Positions 35,820 to 43,860 of a stretch of 64,000 nt of DNA are shown here, piece by piece; position 1 is the first letter of the stretch; the number at the start of each line of letters is the position of its first letter. Origin of the DNA: Spirochaetaceae bacterium UBA5556 (GTDB lineage: Bacteria > Spirochaetota > Spirochaetia > Treponematales > Rectinemataceae). Location of the stretch: positions 1-64,000 of the forward strand of contig DIMW01000004.1 of the NCBI GenBank assembly GCA_002425765.1. The letters are read 5' to 3'. A program made the position numbers and the translations under genes. The notes under the pieces are model-generated. The model saw only the letters and a list, made by a program, of their open reading frames with translations. It was not told where the DNA came from and made no database searches.

Positions 35820-36865
35820 AGCGAGCGGTGTTTTTTTTAGTCATGGTCGTCGCCCTGGTCGAACTTGGAGCTGCTTTCGATATACGGGACGGGCTTGTTC
35901 GGATTACTACCGACGATTTGACATTGCGCCCGATGCTCTATCGTCTCGTCAATATCGCGGGAAGGTCGAAATATGAGCCTCTATGGTTCAATGGCGATCC
36001 ACGCACGAGCTTTGTAACGATCAGTGTCGATAATCGCATCTACAGGATGGGTTCCTCACAGGAATATCAGACAACGCAACGCCGTATCCAGAATGGCGTC
36101 GAAATCGAATATCGCTCAGTGACCAACAGGGTGACTCAAAGAATTATGTTCGCCGCCCTCGCCGGTTCCCGGGTCGCAAATGGCTTTATCATCGAACTGG
36201 AGGCTGAAAACTATACATCGCGCGATATGAAAATAATGCTTAAGGAGGTGTGCGATACATGGCTCGGAGAAGACAGGGGGAACCATATCGTACTCGCGTC
36301 GAATCCTAATGTCACCGATGAGATGCTTCTCGGCCCTGATGCAAAAGAGCCCTATGTCATATCTCCGGGACAGGACGCTTCAATCGCGCTTCTTATGGAC
36401 GCCGAGCCAAGGCCGGACTCGGTGGTAATAGCGAACTGGAAACGGCTGAGTGATTCGAAATTCTACTATGATTCTGAGCTCATGAGAGGTTTTACGCTCT
36501 CGCCTTATTCTGCCAACGATTCTGCACTTGGTCTCTATTGGAATGAAAGGATTCTGCCTGCAAAAGGTGTTGTGAGGGTTGAAAGCCGTTGGCTTTCAGG
36601 TGGTCCAGGAAGTGAATTCATCTCATGGCTTGCCCAGAATTATCCACCTAAAGAAGCAACCGCGGCCGCCGCAGCATCTCAGGAGAACGCGTCGGCAATC
36701 GATGCCGCCAGTTTCTCCATCGATGTGGAAGCCATTCTGGCTCTCGTCTCCAGAATAGACGGCGCAATAGAAAATATTGATACTATTACTGATGAAGAGG
36801 TCCGGTCGATCATGTCAGATCTCGATACGCTTGAAAATGGCTCCATGACGGCGACTTCTCATTAG
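35816..36865 (+). CDS. Exported protein of unknown function
   Basis: 349 residues with a signal peptide (RAVFFLVMVVALVELGAAF). The mature part is beta-rich to residue ~275, then an Ala-rich linker (AAAAASQENA) and a helical C-terminus (VEAILALVSRIDGAIENI). No enzyme motif is recognisable. It overlaps the TPR gene by 4 nt, pointing to a shared periplasmic job, possibly in envelope or flagellar-sheath architecture; that is a guess from context. The next gene, dtd, follows after 20 nt. Confidence 0.7.
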   Translation: MKRAVFFLVMVVALVELGAAFDIRDGLVRITTDDLTLRPMLYRLVNIAGRSKYEPLWFNGDPRTSFVTISVDNRIYRMGSSQEYQTTQRRIQNGVEIEYRSVTNRVTQRIMFAALAGSRVANGFIIELEAENYTSRDMKIMLKEVCDTWLGEDRGNHIVLASNPNVTDEMLLGPDAKEPYVISPGQDASIALLMDAEPRPDSVVIANWKRLSDSKFYYDSELMRGFTLSPYSANDSALGLYWNERILPAKGVVRVESRWLSGGPGSEFISWLAQNYPPKEATAAAAASQENASAIDAASFSIDVEAILALVSRIDGAIENIDTITDEEVRSIMSDLDTLENGSMTATSH

Positions 36866-36885
36866 TTGGCAGAGAGGGTTCGAAC

Positions 36886-37374
36886 ATGAGGGCCGTCGTA
36901 CAGCGCGTTTCTGAGGCATCCATCACTTACAAGATTTCTGACAGTCTTCAACACAATGGAGTGGAGGGGGCAGAGCAGTTCTGCGGTGGCATATCAGACG
37001 GGCTCCTTGTGTATATTGGCGTTGGTGTCGATGATTCCGAAGGAGACGCCGAATATCTTGCGGATAAAATAGCCCATCTGCGAATTTTCATGGACGACTG
37101 CGAAAAAATGAATCTTTCGATCCTCGATCTTGGCCACGAGGCCCTTATCGTCTCTCAATTTACCCTGCTTGCCGATGCTCGTAAGGGGAGACGCCCCTCC
37201 TATTCTCAAGCAGCCGAACCATCGCGGGCGAGGGCCCTGTATGAGTTTTTCTGCGAAGAGATGCGCGGACAAGGTGTCCATGTACAAATGGGAAAATTTC
37301 AAGAGATCATGCGCATCCGTTATATCAACGAGGGACCTGTTACGATTTTGCTGGATTCAAAGAAGGCTTTTTAG
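36886..37374 (+). CDS. dtd: D-aminoacyl-tRNA deacylase
   Basis: Removes D-amino acids (and mis-charged Gly) from tRNA. 162 residues, slightly longer than usual. The two chiral-proofreading motifs are present: SQFTLLAD and NEGPVT (Gly-cisPro). Between residues ~17 and 36 there is a small insertion (DSLQHNGVEGAEQFCGG) not typical of short family members. GAGAGGG ribosome site before the ATG. The last gene of the rpe direction before the convergent ppdK. Confidence 0.92.
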   Translation: MRAVVQRVSEASITYKISDSLQHNGVEGAEQFCGGISDGLLVYIGVGVDDSEGDAEYLADKIAHLRIFMDDCEKMNLSILDLGHEALIVSQFTLLADARKGRRPSYSQAAEPSRARALYEFFCEEMRGQGVHVQMGKFQEIMRIRYINEGPVTILLDSKKAF

Positions 37375-37417
37375 CACACCTTGCTAAATAGTGCTCGGAC
37401 CAGATGTCTGGGAAACC

Positions 37418-37452
37418 ATAAGAGGGAGCCGCAAGTCGCCGCTCCCTCTTAT
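37418..37452. terminator. Convergent hairpin between dtd and ppdK
   Basis: ATAAGAGGGAGC (37418-37429) is perfectly complementary to GCTCCCTCTTAT (37441-37452), 12 bp, with an 11-nt loop. There is no T run on either strand, so it may be a bidirectional, factor-assisted terminator or RNA end stabiliser rather than a classic intrinsic one. Confidence 0.55.
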
Positions 37453-37481
37453 GGCCTTATCAAATCAAGCCCAATAAAGAA

Positions 37482-40319
37482 TTATTTTTTATTTTTTGAC
37501 CCGCGGGGGCGTCCTCTGGGTCTCTTGACCTGTGTCTCCGTAGCTTTACTCACCGCAGTCTTTTTGCTGGCTTTCGCCGAGGCGGCTGCCGATTTGGGTG
37601 GTCTGCCTCTTCTCTTGGCCTGCTTCTTTGCGACCACGCTGTCCTCGACGACGGCCTGCGCCGCAGCGAGCCGCGAGATGGGCACTCTGAAGGGCGAGGA
37701 GGATACATAGTTCATACCGACGCGGTGACAGAATTTCACGGAAGCGAGGTCGCCGCCGTGTTCGCCGCAGATTCCGACTTTCAGTTTTGCCCTCGTGGAG
37801 CGACCCTTTTCAATGCCCATGCGGATGAGCATGCCAACACCTTCTTGGTCCAGGCTCTGGAATGGATCAGCCTTGAAAATGCCGGCTTTCTTCTCATCGA
37901 CATAGTCGGGTAGGAATTTGCCCGCGTCGTCGCGAGAGAGACCGAGGGTCATCTGGGTGAGGTCATTGGTTCCAAAAGAGAAGAATTCCGCGACATTCGC
38001 AATCTTGTCGGCAAGAAGCGCGGCACGGGGCACCTCGATCATTGTGCCGACCATATAGCCCAGAGCCAGCCCGGACTTCGCGATGATCGCGTCTGCGACC
38101 TCGCGTGTCCTGGTTTCGAGTATCTTGAGCTCCTTCTCATCGATGACGAGCGGGATCATGATCTCGGGATGAACCTTGACGCCTTTCTTTGTCATGTTGC
38201 AGGCGGCGGTGATGATGGCCGTGACCTGCATGTCAAGAATTTCGGGGTACGTGATAGTGAGACGGCAGCCGCGGTGCCCGAGCATCGGATTGGCCTCGTG
38301 CAGCTGGTTCACGCGCTGAACAACCTTCTCCAGCGGAACACCGACGGCCTCAGCGAGCGCCTTCTGTCCCTCTTCATCGTGCGGAACGAACTCATGGAGC
38401 GGGGGATCGATGAGACGGATAGTGACAGGGAGCCCGTCCATAGCCTTGAAAATGCCCTCAAAGTCCTTGGTCTGGAAGGGCAGAAGCTTCGCGAGCGCTT
38501 TTTTGCGGCTTTCGATGTCATCGGCGATGATCATCTCGCGGATCGCAAGGATGCGCTCTTCGGAGTCGAAGAACATGTGCTCGGTGCGGCAGAGCCCGAT
38601 GCCTTCCGCGCCCAGCTCACGCGCCTTTTCCGCGTCGTATGGTGTGTCGGCGTTGGTACGGACCTTGAGCGTTCTGATTTTGTCGACCCAGGACATCAGG
38701 GTCGTGTAAGCCTTGGGTGGCTCGGGTTTGACCAGCTTGAGCTGGCCGACATAGACATTGCCGGTCCCGCCATCGAGAGTGACAAAATCGCCCTGCTTGA
38801 TGGTCGTTTCGCCGACACTGAAGAGGCCTTTTTCATAATCGATGTCGAGCTTCTCGCAGCCAACGACACAGCATTTTCCCCACCCGCGCGCGACGACCGC
38901 CGCGTGGCTGGTCTTGCCTCCAGTGGCTGTCAGGATGCCCTGAGCTGCGTGCATGCCGCCGACATCCTCGGGGCTTGTTTCCTTGCGGACGAGGACGACT
39001 TTTTCGCCCTTCGCGGCCCATTCTTCGGCAGTCTTGGCGTTGAACACCACTTTCCCGGCGGCCGCGCCCGGAACCGCGTCGATACCCTGCACGAGGAATA
39101 CTTTCTTCAGTTCCGCCGGGTTCGACTTGTCGATCATTGGATAGAAGATGCCTTCGATGTCCGAAGCCTTAATGCGCTGCACGGCGTCTTCTTTGGTGAT
39201 GAGTTTTTCCTTCACCATATCCACCGCGATCTGGAAGGCCGCGATCGGGCTGCGCTTGCCGGTACGGCACTGCAGCATGTAGAGCCTGCCTTCTTCGACC
39301 GTGAATTCGAGATCCTGCATGTCGCGGTAGTGCGTCTCGAGCTTCTTCCGTATGCTGACGAGCTGTTTGTAGACTTTGACATCGCGTTTTTCGAGCTCGG
39401 CGAGCTTGATGGGGGTGCGAATTCCAGCGACGACGTCCTCGCCCTGGGCGTTGATGAGATAATCGCCATAGAACAGATTCTCGCCGCTGTTCGGATCTCG
39501 GGTGAAGCACACGCCGGTACCGGAGGTCTCCCCTTTGTTTCCAAACACCATCTGTACGACGTTGACCGCCGTCCCTTTGATGCCGACAAGCTTTTCGACT
39601 TTTCGGTATGTCACCGCCTTCTCCGCCATCCATGAATCGAAGACCGCATCGATGGCGCCCTTAAGCTGTTCCCATGGGTCCTGAGGGAAATCCGCCTTGA
39701 TGTGCTCGCGGTAGAGTGTCTTGAAGACCTTGATAAGCCCATCGAGCTCTTCCTCGTTGACATCGGTATCGTTGATTTTTTGACCGGCGGCAGCGTGCAA
39801 TCGGACTCGGGTCCGTTTTTCTTTGACTTCATTGAACGCATTGTCAAATTCTTCGCGATCGATGCCCATGGCCGTGGAACCATACATCATGATAAACCGG
39901 CGATATGCGTCGAGGGCGAAGCGACGATTCCCAGTCTTTGCGGCAAGCCCCTCAACAGAAGCATCAGTGAGACCAAGATTTAATATTGTTTCCATCATGC
40001 CTGGCATTGAGACAGGCGCGCCGGAACGGACAGAAACGAGCAGCGGGTCCCTTGGGTCTCCAAGCGTTTTCTTCGTCGTCTTTTCAAGCTGTGCGAGGTG
40101 TCTTTGAACTTCTTTTTCAAGCCCTTCGGGCCACTTTTTTCCACTCTTGAAATAAAGATCGCAGACTTCCGTGGTAATAGTAAATCCAGCCGGAACCGGC
40201 AGCCCGATCTTGGTCATCTCGTGAAGGCCCGCGCCTTTTCCTCCGAGAAGCTCTTTCATGGTGCCACTGCCTTCGGCGACGCCCGCGCCGAATGAATACA
40301 CGAATTTTTTCTTGGGCAT
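37482..40319 (-). CDS. ppdK: Pyruvate, phosphate dikinase with C-terminal AT-hook tail
   Basis: Interconverts pyruvate + ATP + Pi and PEP + AMP + PPi, a key step of PPi-linked glycolysis. 945 residues; the family is about 870-910. ATP-grasp domain with MKELLGGKGAGLHEM and SVRSGAPVSMPGMM; phospho-His domain GGKTSHAAVVARGWG (His472); PEP-binding barrel with GLCRTEHMF, GRDD-like LSRDDAGKF and SFGTNDLTQ; C-terminal CGEHGGD and SSPFRVPISRLAAAQ. After that comes an added basic tail with two AT-hook cores, KRRGRPPK (902-909) and KRPRGRPRGSK (932-942). GGAGGAAC ribosome site. Confidence 0.95.
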   Translation of the reverse strand: MPKKKFVYSFGAGVAEGSGTMKELLGGKGAGLHEMTKIGLPVPAGFTITTEVCDLYFKSGKKWPEGLEKEVQRHLAQLEKTTKKTLGDPRDPLLVSVRSGAPVSMPGMMETILNLGLTDASVEGLAAKTGNRRFALDAYRRFIMMYGSTAMGIDREEFDNAFNEVKEKRTRVRLHAAAGQKINDTDVNEEELDGLIKVFKTLYREHIKADFPQDPWEQLKGAIDAVFDSWMAEKAVTYRKVEKLVGIKGTAVNVVQMVFGNKGETSGTGVCFTRDPNSGENLFYGDYLINAQGEDVVAGIRTPIKLAELEKRDVKVYKQLVSIRKKLETHYRDMQDLEFTVEEGRLYMLQCRTGKRSPIAAFQIAVDMVKEKLITKEDAVQRIKASDIEGIFYPMIDKSNPAELKKVFLVQGIDAVPGAAAGKVVFNAKTAEEWAAKGEKVVLVRKETSPEDVGGMHAAQGILTATGGKTSHAAVVARGWGKCCVVGCEKLDIDYEKGLFSVGETTIKQGDFVTLDGGTGNVYVGQLKLVKPEPPKAYTTLMSWVDKIRTLKVRTNADTPYDAEKARELGAEGIGLCRTEHMFFDSEERILAIREMIIADDIESRKKALAKLLPFQTKDFEGIFKAMDGLPVTIRLIDPPLHEFVPHDEEGQKALAEAVGVPLEKVVQRVNQLHEANPMLGHRGCRLTITYPEILDMQVTAIITAACNMTKKGVKVHPEIMIPLVIDEKELKILETRTREVADAIIAKSGLALGYMVGTMIEVPRAALLADKIANVAEFFSFGTNDLTQMTLGLSRDDAGKFLPDYVDEKKAGIFKADPFQSLDQEGVGMLIRMGIEKGRSTRAKLKVGICGEHGGDLASVKFCHRVGMNYVSSSPFRVPISRLAAAQAVVEDSVVAKKQAKRRGRPPKSAAASAKASKKTAVSKATETQVKRPRGRPRGSKNKK

Positions 40320-40340
40320 GAGGTTGTTCCTCCAATGAAT

Positions 40341-40377
40341 AAAAAAAGGCTGACGAATAATAGATTATTCGCCTTTT
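40341..40377 (-). promoter_or_regulatory. Terminator-like hairpin at the 5' end of ppdK mRNA
   Basis: On the minus strand AAAAGGC and GAATAAT pair with ATTATTC and GCCTTTT around a CT loop, with a small GTCA bulge, followed by seven T. It ends 21 nt before the ppdK ATG, leaving no room for another promoter, and the predicted start of transcription is at its 5' edge. It could attenuate ppdK, protect the 5' end, or stop read-through. Confidence 0.55.
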
Positions 40378-40382
40378 GCGAA

Positions 40383-40411
40383 AAATTAATCGAAACTATT
40401 AAATTAGTCAA
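40383..40411 (-). promoter_or_regulatory. Probable ppdK promoter
   Basis: Minus strand TTGACT (40411-40406), 17 nt, TAATTT (40388-40383). Good -35, weak -10, in a very AT-rich stretch. Confidence 0.4.
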
Positions 40412-40418
40412 GCTATAT

Positions 40419-40436
40419 ATAAATAACGTTATTTAT
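40419..40436. promoter_or_regulatory. 18-bp perfect palindrome upstream of ppdK
   Basis: ATAAATAACGTTATTTAT, a perfect palindrome 8 bp upstream of the proposed ppdK -35, inside a very AT-rich 110-bp intergenic region. A candidate operator for a dimeric regulator, or simply part of an AT-rich 3' end of the lipoprotein gene. Confidence 0.45.
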
Positions 40437-40492
40437 TATTATATTTTGTAAATCAATACTATATCTTGAATTTATAATAAATACATAGAAAA

Positions 40493-41137
40493 TTACTGTT
40501 GCCAGGTAATATCAATTTCAGGCATCTGGTTGCACGTGATGATATCTGCCATCGGGCATTCCACTACAGTTTTTTTGCCAGAAGATGTCACATGAAAGAA
40601 GTCTCCATTTTTGATCGAAATCTCCGGGGCGGCACGCGGTGCCTCAAGAGCAAATTTAAAGCGATAGAGCTTCAGTTTTTCCGAAATTTCCGATTGCACC
40701 TGAGGGTCGAGCGGCTGAACGGTATCGCCGAAAGACAGCCTTAAATGCGAACGCCCGTTTTCTTCTTGATATTGAGCGAGTTTCCCGTTTGGGTCCAGAT
40801 ATGCCGTCATATCCGAAGGGGAATCGAATGCGAGCACCATGGAAACAATGATGTTGTCTCCACGTTCACTCTTTGAGTATGACTTTAACGTCACGCCACG
40901 CGTTCCCTGAAGCCCCCGCTCGATGTCCTCGCGGGAAAGAGGAAGGGGCAAGGGTGGTGTGGATTCAAGCGGACCAAGTTGGACAAAATCTTTTGATATT
41001 TGATATTCAATTGAAAGCGTTCCGGCACCTTTTGCGTCGATTTTGGCGGAGGCATCTATGCCGATGCACGAAGTGAGGTCGACTACACAGACGAGGATAA
41101 GCAGGAGATTCGGCAACATTTTCCGGAATTTGCTCAT
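40493..41137 (-). CDS. Lipoprotein of unknown function
   Basis: About 214 residues from the ATG at 41137 (AAAGGA ribosome site). The signal sequence MLPNLLLILVCVVDLTSC ends in a lipobox (LTSC), so it should be lipid-anchored. The mature part alternates beta strands with acidic and lysine residues, starting IDASAKIDAKGAG, and resembles LppM-type domains loosely. Its start lies 13 nt from the stop of the DUF503 gene, so they are co-transcribed. A longer start at 41158 would overlap that gene's 3' end. No substrate can be named. Confidence 0.7.
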   Translation of the reverse strand: MSKFRKMLPNLLLILVCVVDLTSCIGIDASAKIDAKGAGTLSIEYQISKDFVQLGPLESTPPLPLPLSREDIERGLQGTRGVTLKSYSKSERGDNIIVSMVLAFDSPSDMTAYLDPNGKLAQYQEENGRSHLRLSFGDTVQPLDPQVQSEISEKLKLYRFKFALEAPRAAPEISIKNGDFFHVTSSGKKTVVECPMADIITCNQMPEIDITWQQ

Positions 41138-41150
41138 TCGTTCAATCCTT

Positions 41151-41441
41151 TCATCCATATATCTCATAGTGCGTTTGCACATCATAGAGCTCGACGGGAT
41201 AGTGGTCATCGACAAATGTGACTGCATCCCGAAGCACCTTTTCTCCAAACTGCGGAGAATTTGATACCAATACAGCGCCAATCTCCGCAAATGATATGGA
41301 GTCAAGTAAATCGACTTCGGCGCAGGACAGTTTGTATCGATGGTGAAGTTTGTCTTTTATCGCCGAAACCACTTTTCTTTTGTCTTTGATTGTCGATGCC
41401 TCACCAAGCCTGAGCACCATACGCAGCATTGATACAACCAT
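41151..41441 (-). CDS. DUF503/YlxP-like protein
   Basis: 96 residues, full length for the family: ferredoxin-like fold with TIKDKRKVVSAIKDKL and the SCAEVDLLDSISFAEIGAVLVSN core. Family members are often encoded between infB and rbfA and one is linked to ribosome assembly; here the gene is separate from that operon and sits next to metG. The ATG at 41441 has no Shine-Dalgarno and lies 7 nt after a -10 box, so the mRNA may be leaderless. Functional role unproven. Confidence 0.82.
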   Translation of the reverse strand: MVVSMLRMVLRLGEASTIKDKRKVVSAIKDKLHHRYKLSCAEVDLLDSISFAEIGAVLVSNSPQFGEKVLRDAVTFVDDHYPVELYDVQTHYEIYG

Positions 41442-41448
41442 CTAAACA

Positions 41449-41477
41449 ATATTATCACGCAGGCTTGTTCTTGACAG
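41449..41477 (-). promoter_or_regulatory. DUF503-gene promoter, shares -35 with metG
   Basis: Minus strand CTGTCA (41477-41472), 17 nt, TAATAT (41454-41449), then 7 nt to the ATG at 41441. Its -35 lies on top of the metG -35 on the other strand. Confidence 0.45.
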
Positions 41478-41499
41478 CCCCCGTCCGCAGGGATATTGT
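41471..41499 (+). promoter_or_regulatory. metG promoter, leaderless type
   Basis: Perfect TTGACA (41471-41476), exact 17-nt spacer, TATTGT (41494-41499), then 7 nt to the ATG at 41507. The predicted start coincides with the initiation codon; no Shine-Dalgarno is present. Confidence 0.75.
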
Positions 41500-41506
41500 C
41501 CAAACC

Positions 41507-43837
41507 ATGAAAAGAAGACTTATTACGTCAGCTCTTCCCTATGTGAACAATGTTCCACATCTTGGCAACCTCATCCAGGTTCTCTCGGCCGATGTGTTTG
41601 CTCGTTTTTGCAGGCTTCGTAGGTATGAAACTCTCTATGTGTGCGGCACGGATGAATATGGCACCGCGACGGAGACCAAGGCTCTTGAGGAGAAGGTCTC
41701 TCCTCAAGAGCTCTGTGACAGGTTCCACGCCATACATCGCGATATCTACAGTTGGTTTGAAATCGCTTTTGATACTTTCGGCCGCACGTCGACGCCTGAA
41801 CACACTGAGGTGACGCAGTCAATCTTTCTTGACCTCGATAAAAATGGCTATATCACGAGCCAATCCATAGACCAGTTGTACTGCGACACCTGTGGGCGTT
41901 TTTTGGCCGACCGGTATGTACGAGGCACCTGCCCTCACTGCGGCTATGAAGGGGCCCGTGGCGACCAATGCGAGATGTGCGGAAAGCTGCTTGACCCGAT
42001 GGAACTCATAGACCCCAAATGCTCCACCTGTGGAGGAACACCGAGGCCCCGTTCGACGACGCACCTGTACATCGACCTCCCTGCGGTTCTTCCGAAACTT
42101 GAGGCATGGATGAAAGAGGCCAGTGTCAAGGGTTTTTGGGCCAACAACGCCATTCAGATGACGCAGGCCTGGATCCGCGACGGGCTTCACCCGCGCGCCA
42201 TCACACGGGATTTGAAATGGGGTATTCCCGTGCCAAAAAAGGGGTTTGAAGACAAGGTCTTCTATGTCTGGTTCGACGCGCCCATCGGCTACATCTCGAT
42301 GACGGCAAAACTGGCGAAAGAAAAGGGCTTTGACTGGAAATCGTGGTGGCAAAATCCCGAGGGAGTAGAGCTCTTTCAGTTCATCGGAAAGGACAACATA
42401 CCTTTTCATACGGTTATTTTTCCGTCGAGCCTTTTGGGCAGCGGTCGGCACTGGACAATGCTTCATCACATGTCGAGCTCGGAATATCTCAACTACGAGG
42501 CCGGAAAATTCTCAAAATCGAAGGGCATCGGCGTCTTCGGAACCGATGCGGTGGAAACCGGCATCCCCGCGGATGTATGGCGCTTCTATATTTTCTGGAA
42601 CAGGCCCGAGACATCGGACTATACGTTTACCTGGAGCGACTTTCAGGAGAAAGTGAATGGTGAGCTCATCGGGAACCTCGGCAACCTCGTGAACAGGACT
42701 CTCACCTTTGTGTCGCGTTATTATGGCGGGATCATCCCGGAAGGAGTGCCGGATGAGGAGTTCTGGGGCGAGGTGATCGCGCGTGAGAAGTCAGTAGGCG
42801 ACCATCTGGAACGCGCCGATCTCAGAGATGCATTCAGGAGTATCTTCGCGATATCCGATATCGCCAACAAACGATTCCAGGACGAAGAACCCTGGAAGGC
42901 CCGCACGAACGATCCACAGAAGGCGGCTTCACTCATGCGCGATCTGTGCTATGTCCTCAAGGATCTTGCGATCATGATCCACCCATATATGCCGAAGGCT
43001 GCGGCACAGCTCGCAGGATTTTTTGGGTTAACACTGGGGACCGGAGGGCTCTCTTGGAATGATCTGGGCACAAAAGGGATACTCAAAAATGTCCAAAAAC
43101 CTGAAATGCTGTTTCAGAAGCTTGAGGATGACAAGATTACAGCCTTGCGTGAGCGCTATTCAGGCTCTCAAAAAGAGAGGGAAGCGCGAGATGGACAGAG
43201 CGAGACACCCATGCAATCCGCAGACGAACACGCTGGTCAGCCACGGGCTTCACAAGTCGTCTCACAGCCCCAAGGGAAAGAATCCATGTCCGCAGTTTCC
43301 TCTCCACCGGAAGCTAAAGAGCCCCCAGAAATTCATTTTCGGCGCGCTATAGACCTTCGGGTCGCGCGCATCGTAAAAATAGAACGTCATCCCAAAGCCG
43401 ACAGGCTTTATGTTGAGACGCTCGACGACGGAAGCGGTACAGAGCGGGTGATCGTTTCTGGTTTGGTCCCCTTCTACAAAGAAGAGGAGCTGCTTGGGAA
43501 ACAGATAATCATTGTGAATAACCTTAAGCCGGCAAAACTTCGCGGCATCGAGAGCGCAGGCATGCTCCTCGCCGCGTCAGTGGAGGGGCCTGAAGGTAAG
43601 GAACTCGTCGAAGTGCTCGACGCCCCCAATGCTAAACCCGGCGACGGGGTATCCCTTGAGGTGTTAGGGGCTGATGTCTCATCGCAGCCTGCTCCCGCCG
43701 ACATCATCGATGTCGATACATTCTTCTCGATTCCTATGGTCGCAAAGGACGGCTACGCGTGGGTAGGATCGCAGCGCCTCAAGGTCGGCTCTGACTATAT
43801 AATGCTCGAAAAAGTCTTGAATGGCAAAATTGGGTGA
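41507..43837 (+). CDS. metG: Methionyl-tRNA synthetase with C-terminal tRNA-binding domain
   Basis: Charges tRNA-Met, including the initiator. About 776 residues. Class I signature: PHLGN near residue 20 and KFSKSKG (KMSKS loop). The connective domain has a four-knuckle Cys set (CDTCG, CPHCG, CEMCG, CSTCG) for zinc. A polar linker (~550-620) leads to a C-terminal EMAPII/Arc1p-like tRNA-binding domain (FRRAIDLRVARIVKIERHPKADRLY). The ATG at 41507 gives the standard MKRRLITSALPYVNN start; an in-frame upstream start at 41429 would include the promoter and is rejected. Its stop overlaps a GTG of the next frame. Confidence 0.96.
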   Translation: MKRRLITSALPYVNNVPHLGNLIQVLSADVFARFCRLRRYETLYVCGTDEYGTATETKALEEKVSPQELCDRFHAIHRDIYSWFEIAFDTFGRTSTPEHTEVTQSIFLDLDKNGYITSQSIDQLYCDTCGRFLADRYVRGTCPHCGYEGARGDQCEMCGKLLDPMELIDPKCSTCGGTPRPRSTTHLYIDLPAVLPKLEAWMKEASVKGFWANNAIQMTQAWIRDGLHPRAITRDLKWGIPVPKKGFEDKVFYVWFDAPIGYISMTAKLAKEKGFDWKSWWQNPEGVELFQFIGKDNIPFHTVIFPSSLLGSGRHWTMLHHMSSSEYLNYEAGKFSKSKGIGVFGTDAVETGIPADVWRFYIFWNRPETSDYTFTWSDFQEKVNGELIGNLGNLVNRTLTFVSRYYGGIIPEGVPDEEFWGEVIAREKSVGDHLERADLRDAFRSIFAISDIANKRFQDEEPWKARTNDPQKAASLMRDLCYVLKDLAIMIHPYMPKAAAQLAGFFGLTLGTGGLSWNDLGTKGILKNVQKPEMLFQKLEDDKITALRERYSGSQKEREARDGQSETPMQSADEHAGQPRASQVVSQPQGKESMSAVSSPPEAKEPPEIHFRRAIDLRVARIVKIERHPKADRLYVETLDDGSGTERVIVSGLVPFYKEEELLGKQIIIVNNLKPAKLRGIESAGMLLAASVEGPEGKELVEVLDAPNAKPGDGVSLEVLGADVSSQPAPADIIDVDTFFSIPMVAKDGYAWVGSQRLKVGSDYIMLEKVLNGKIG

Positions 43838-43860
43838 GCAGGAACTCTTCTCGGGGCACT

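Noticed and set aside
38169..39635. 488-codon open frame on the plus strand
   Set aside because: Mirror of ppdK codons; PPDK motifs on the other strand are unambiguous.
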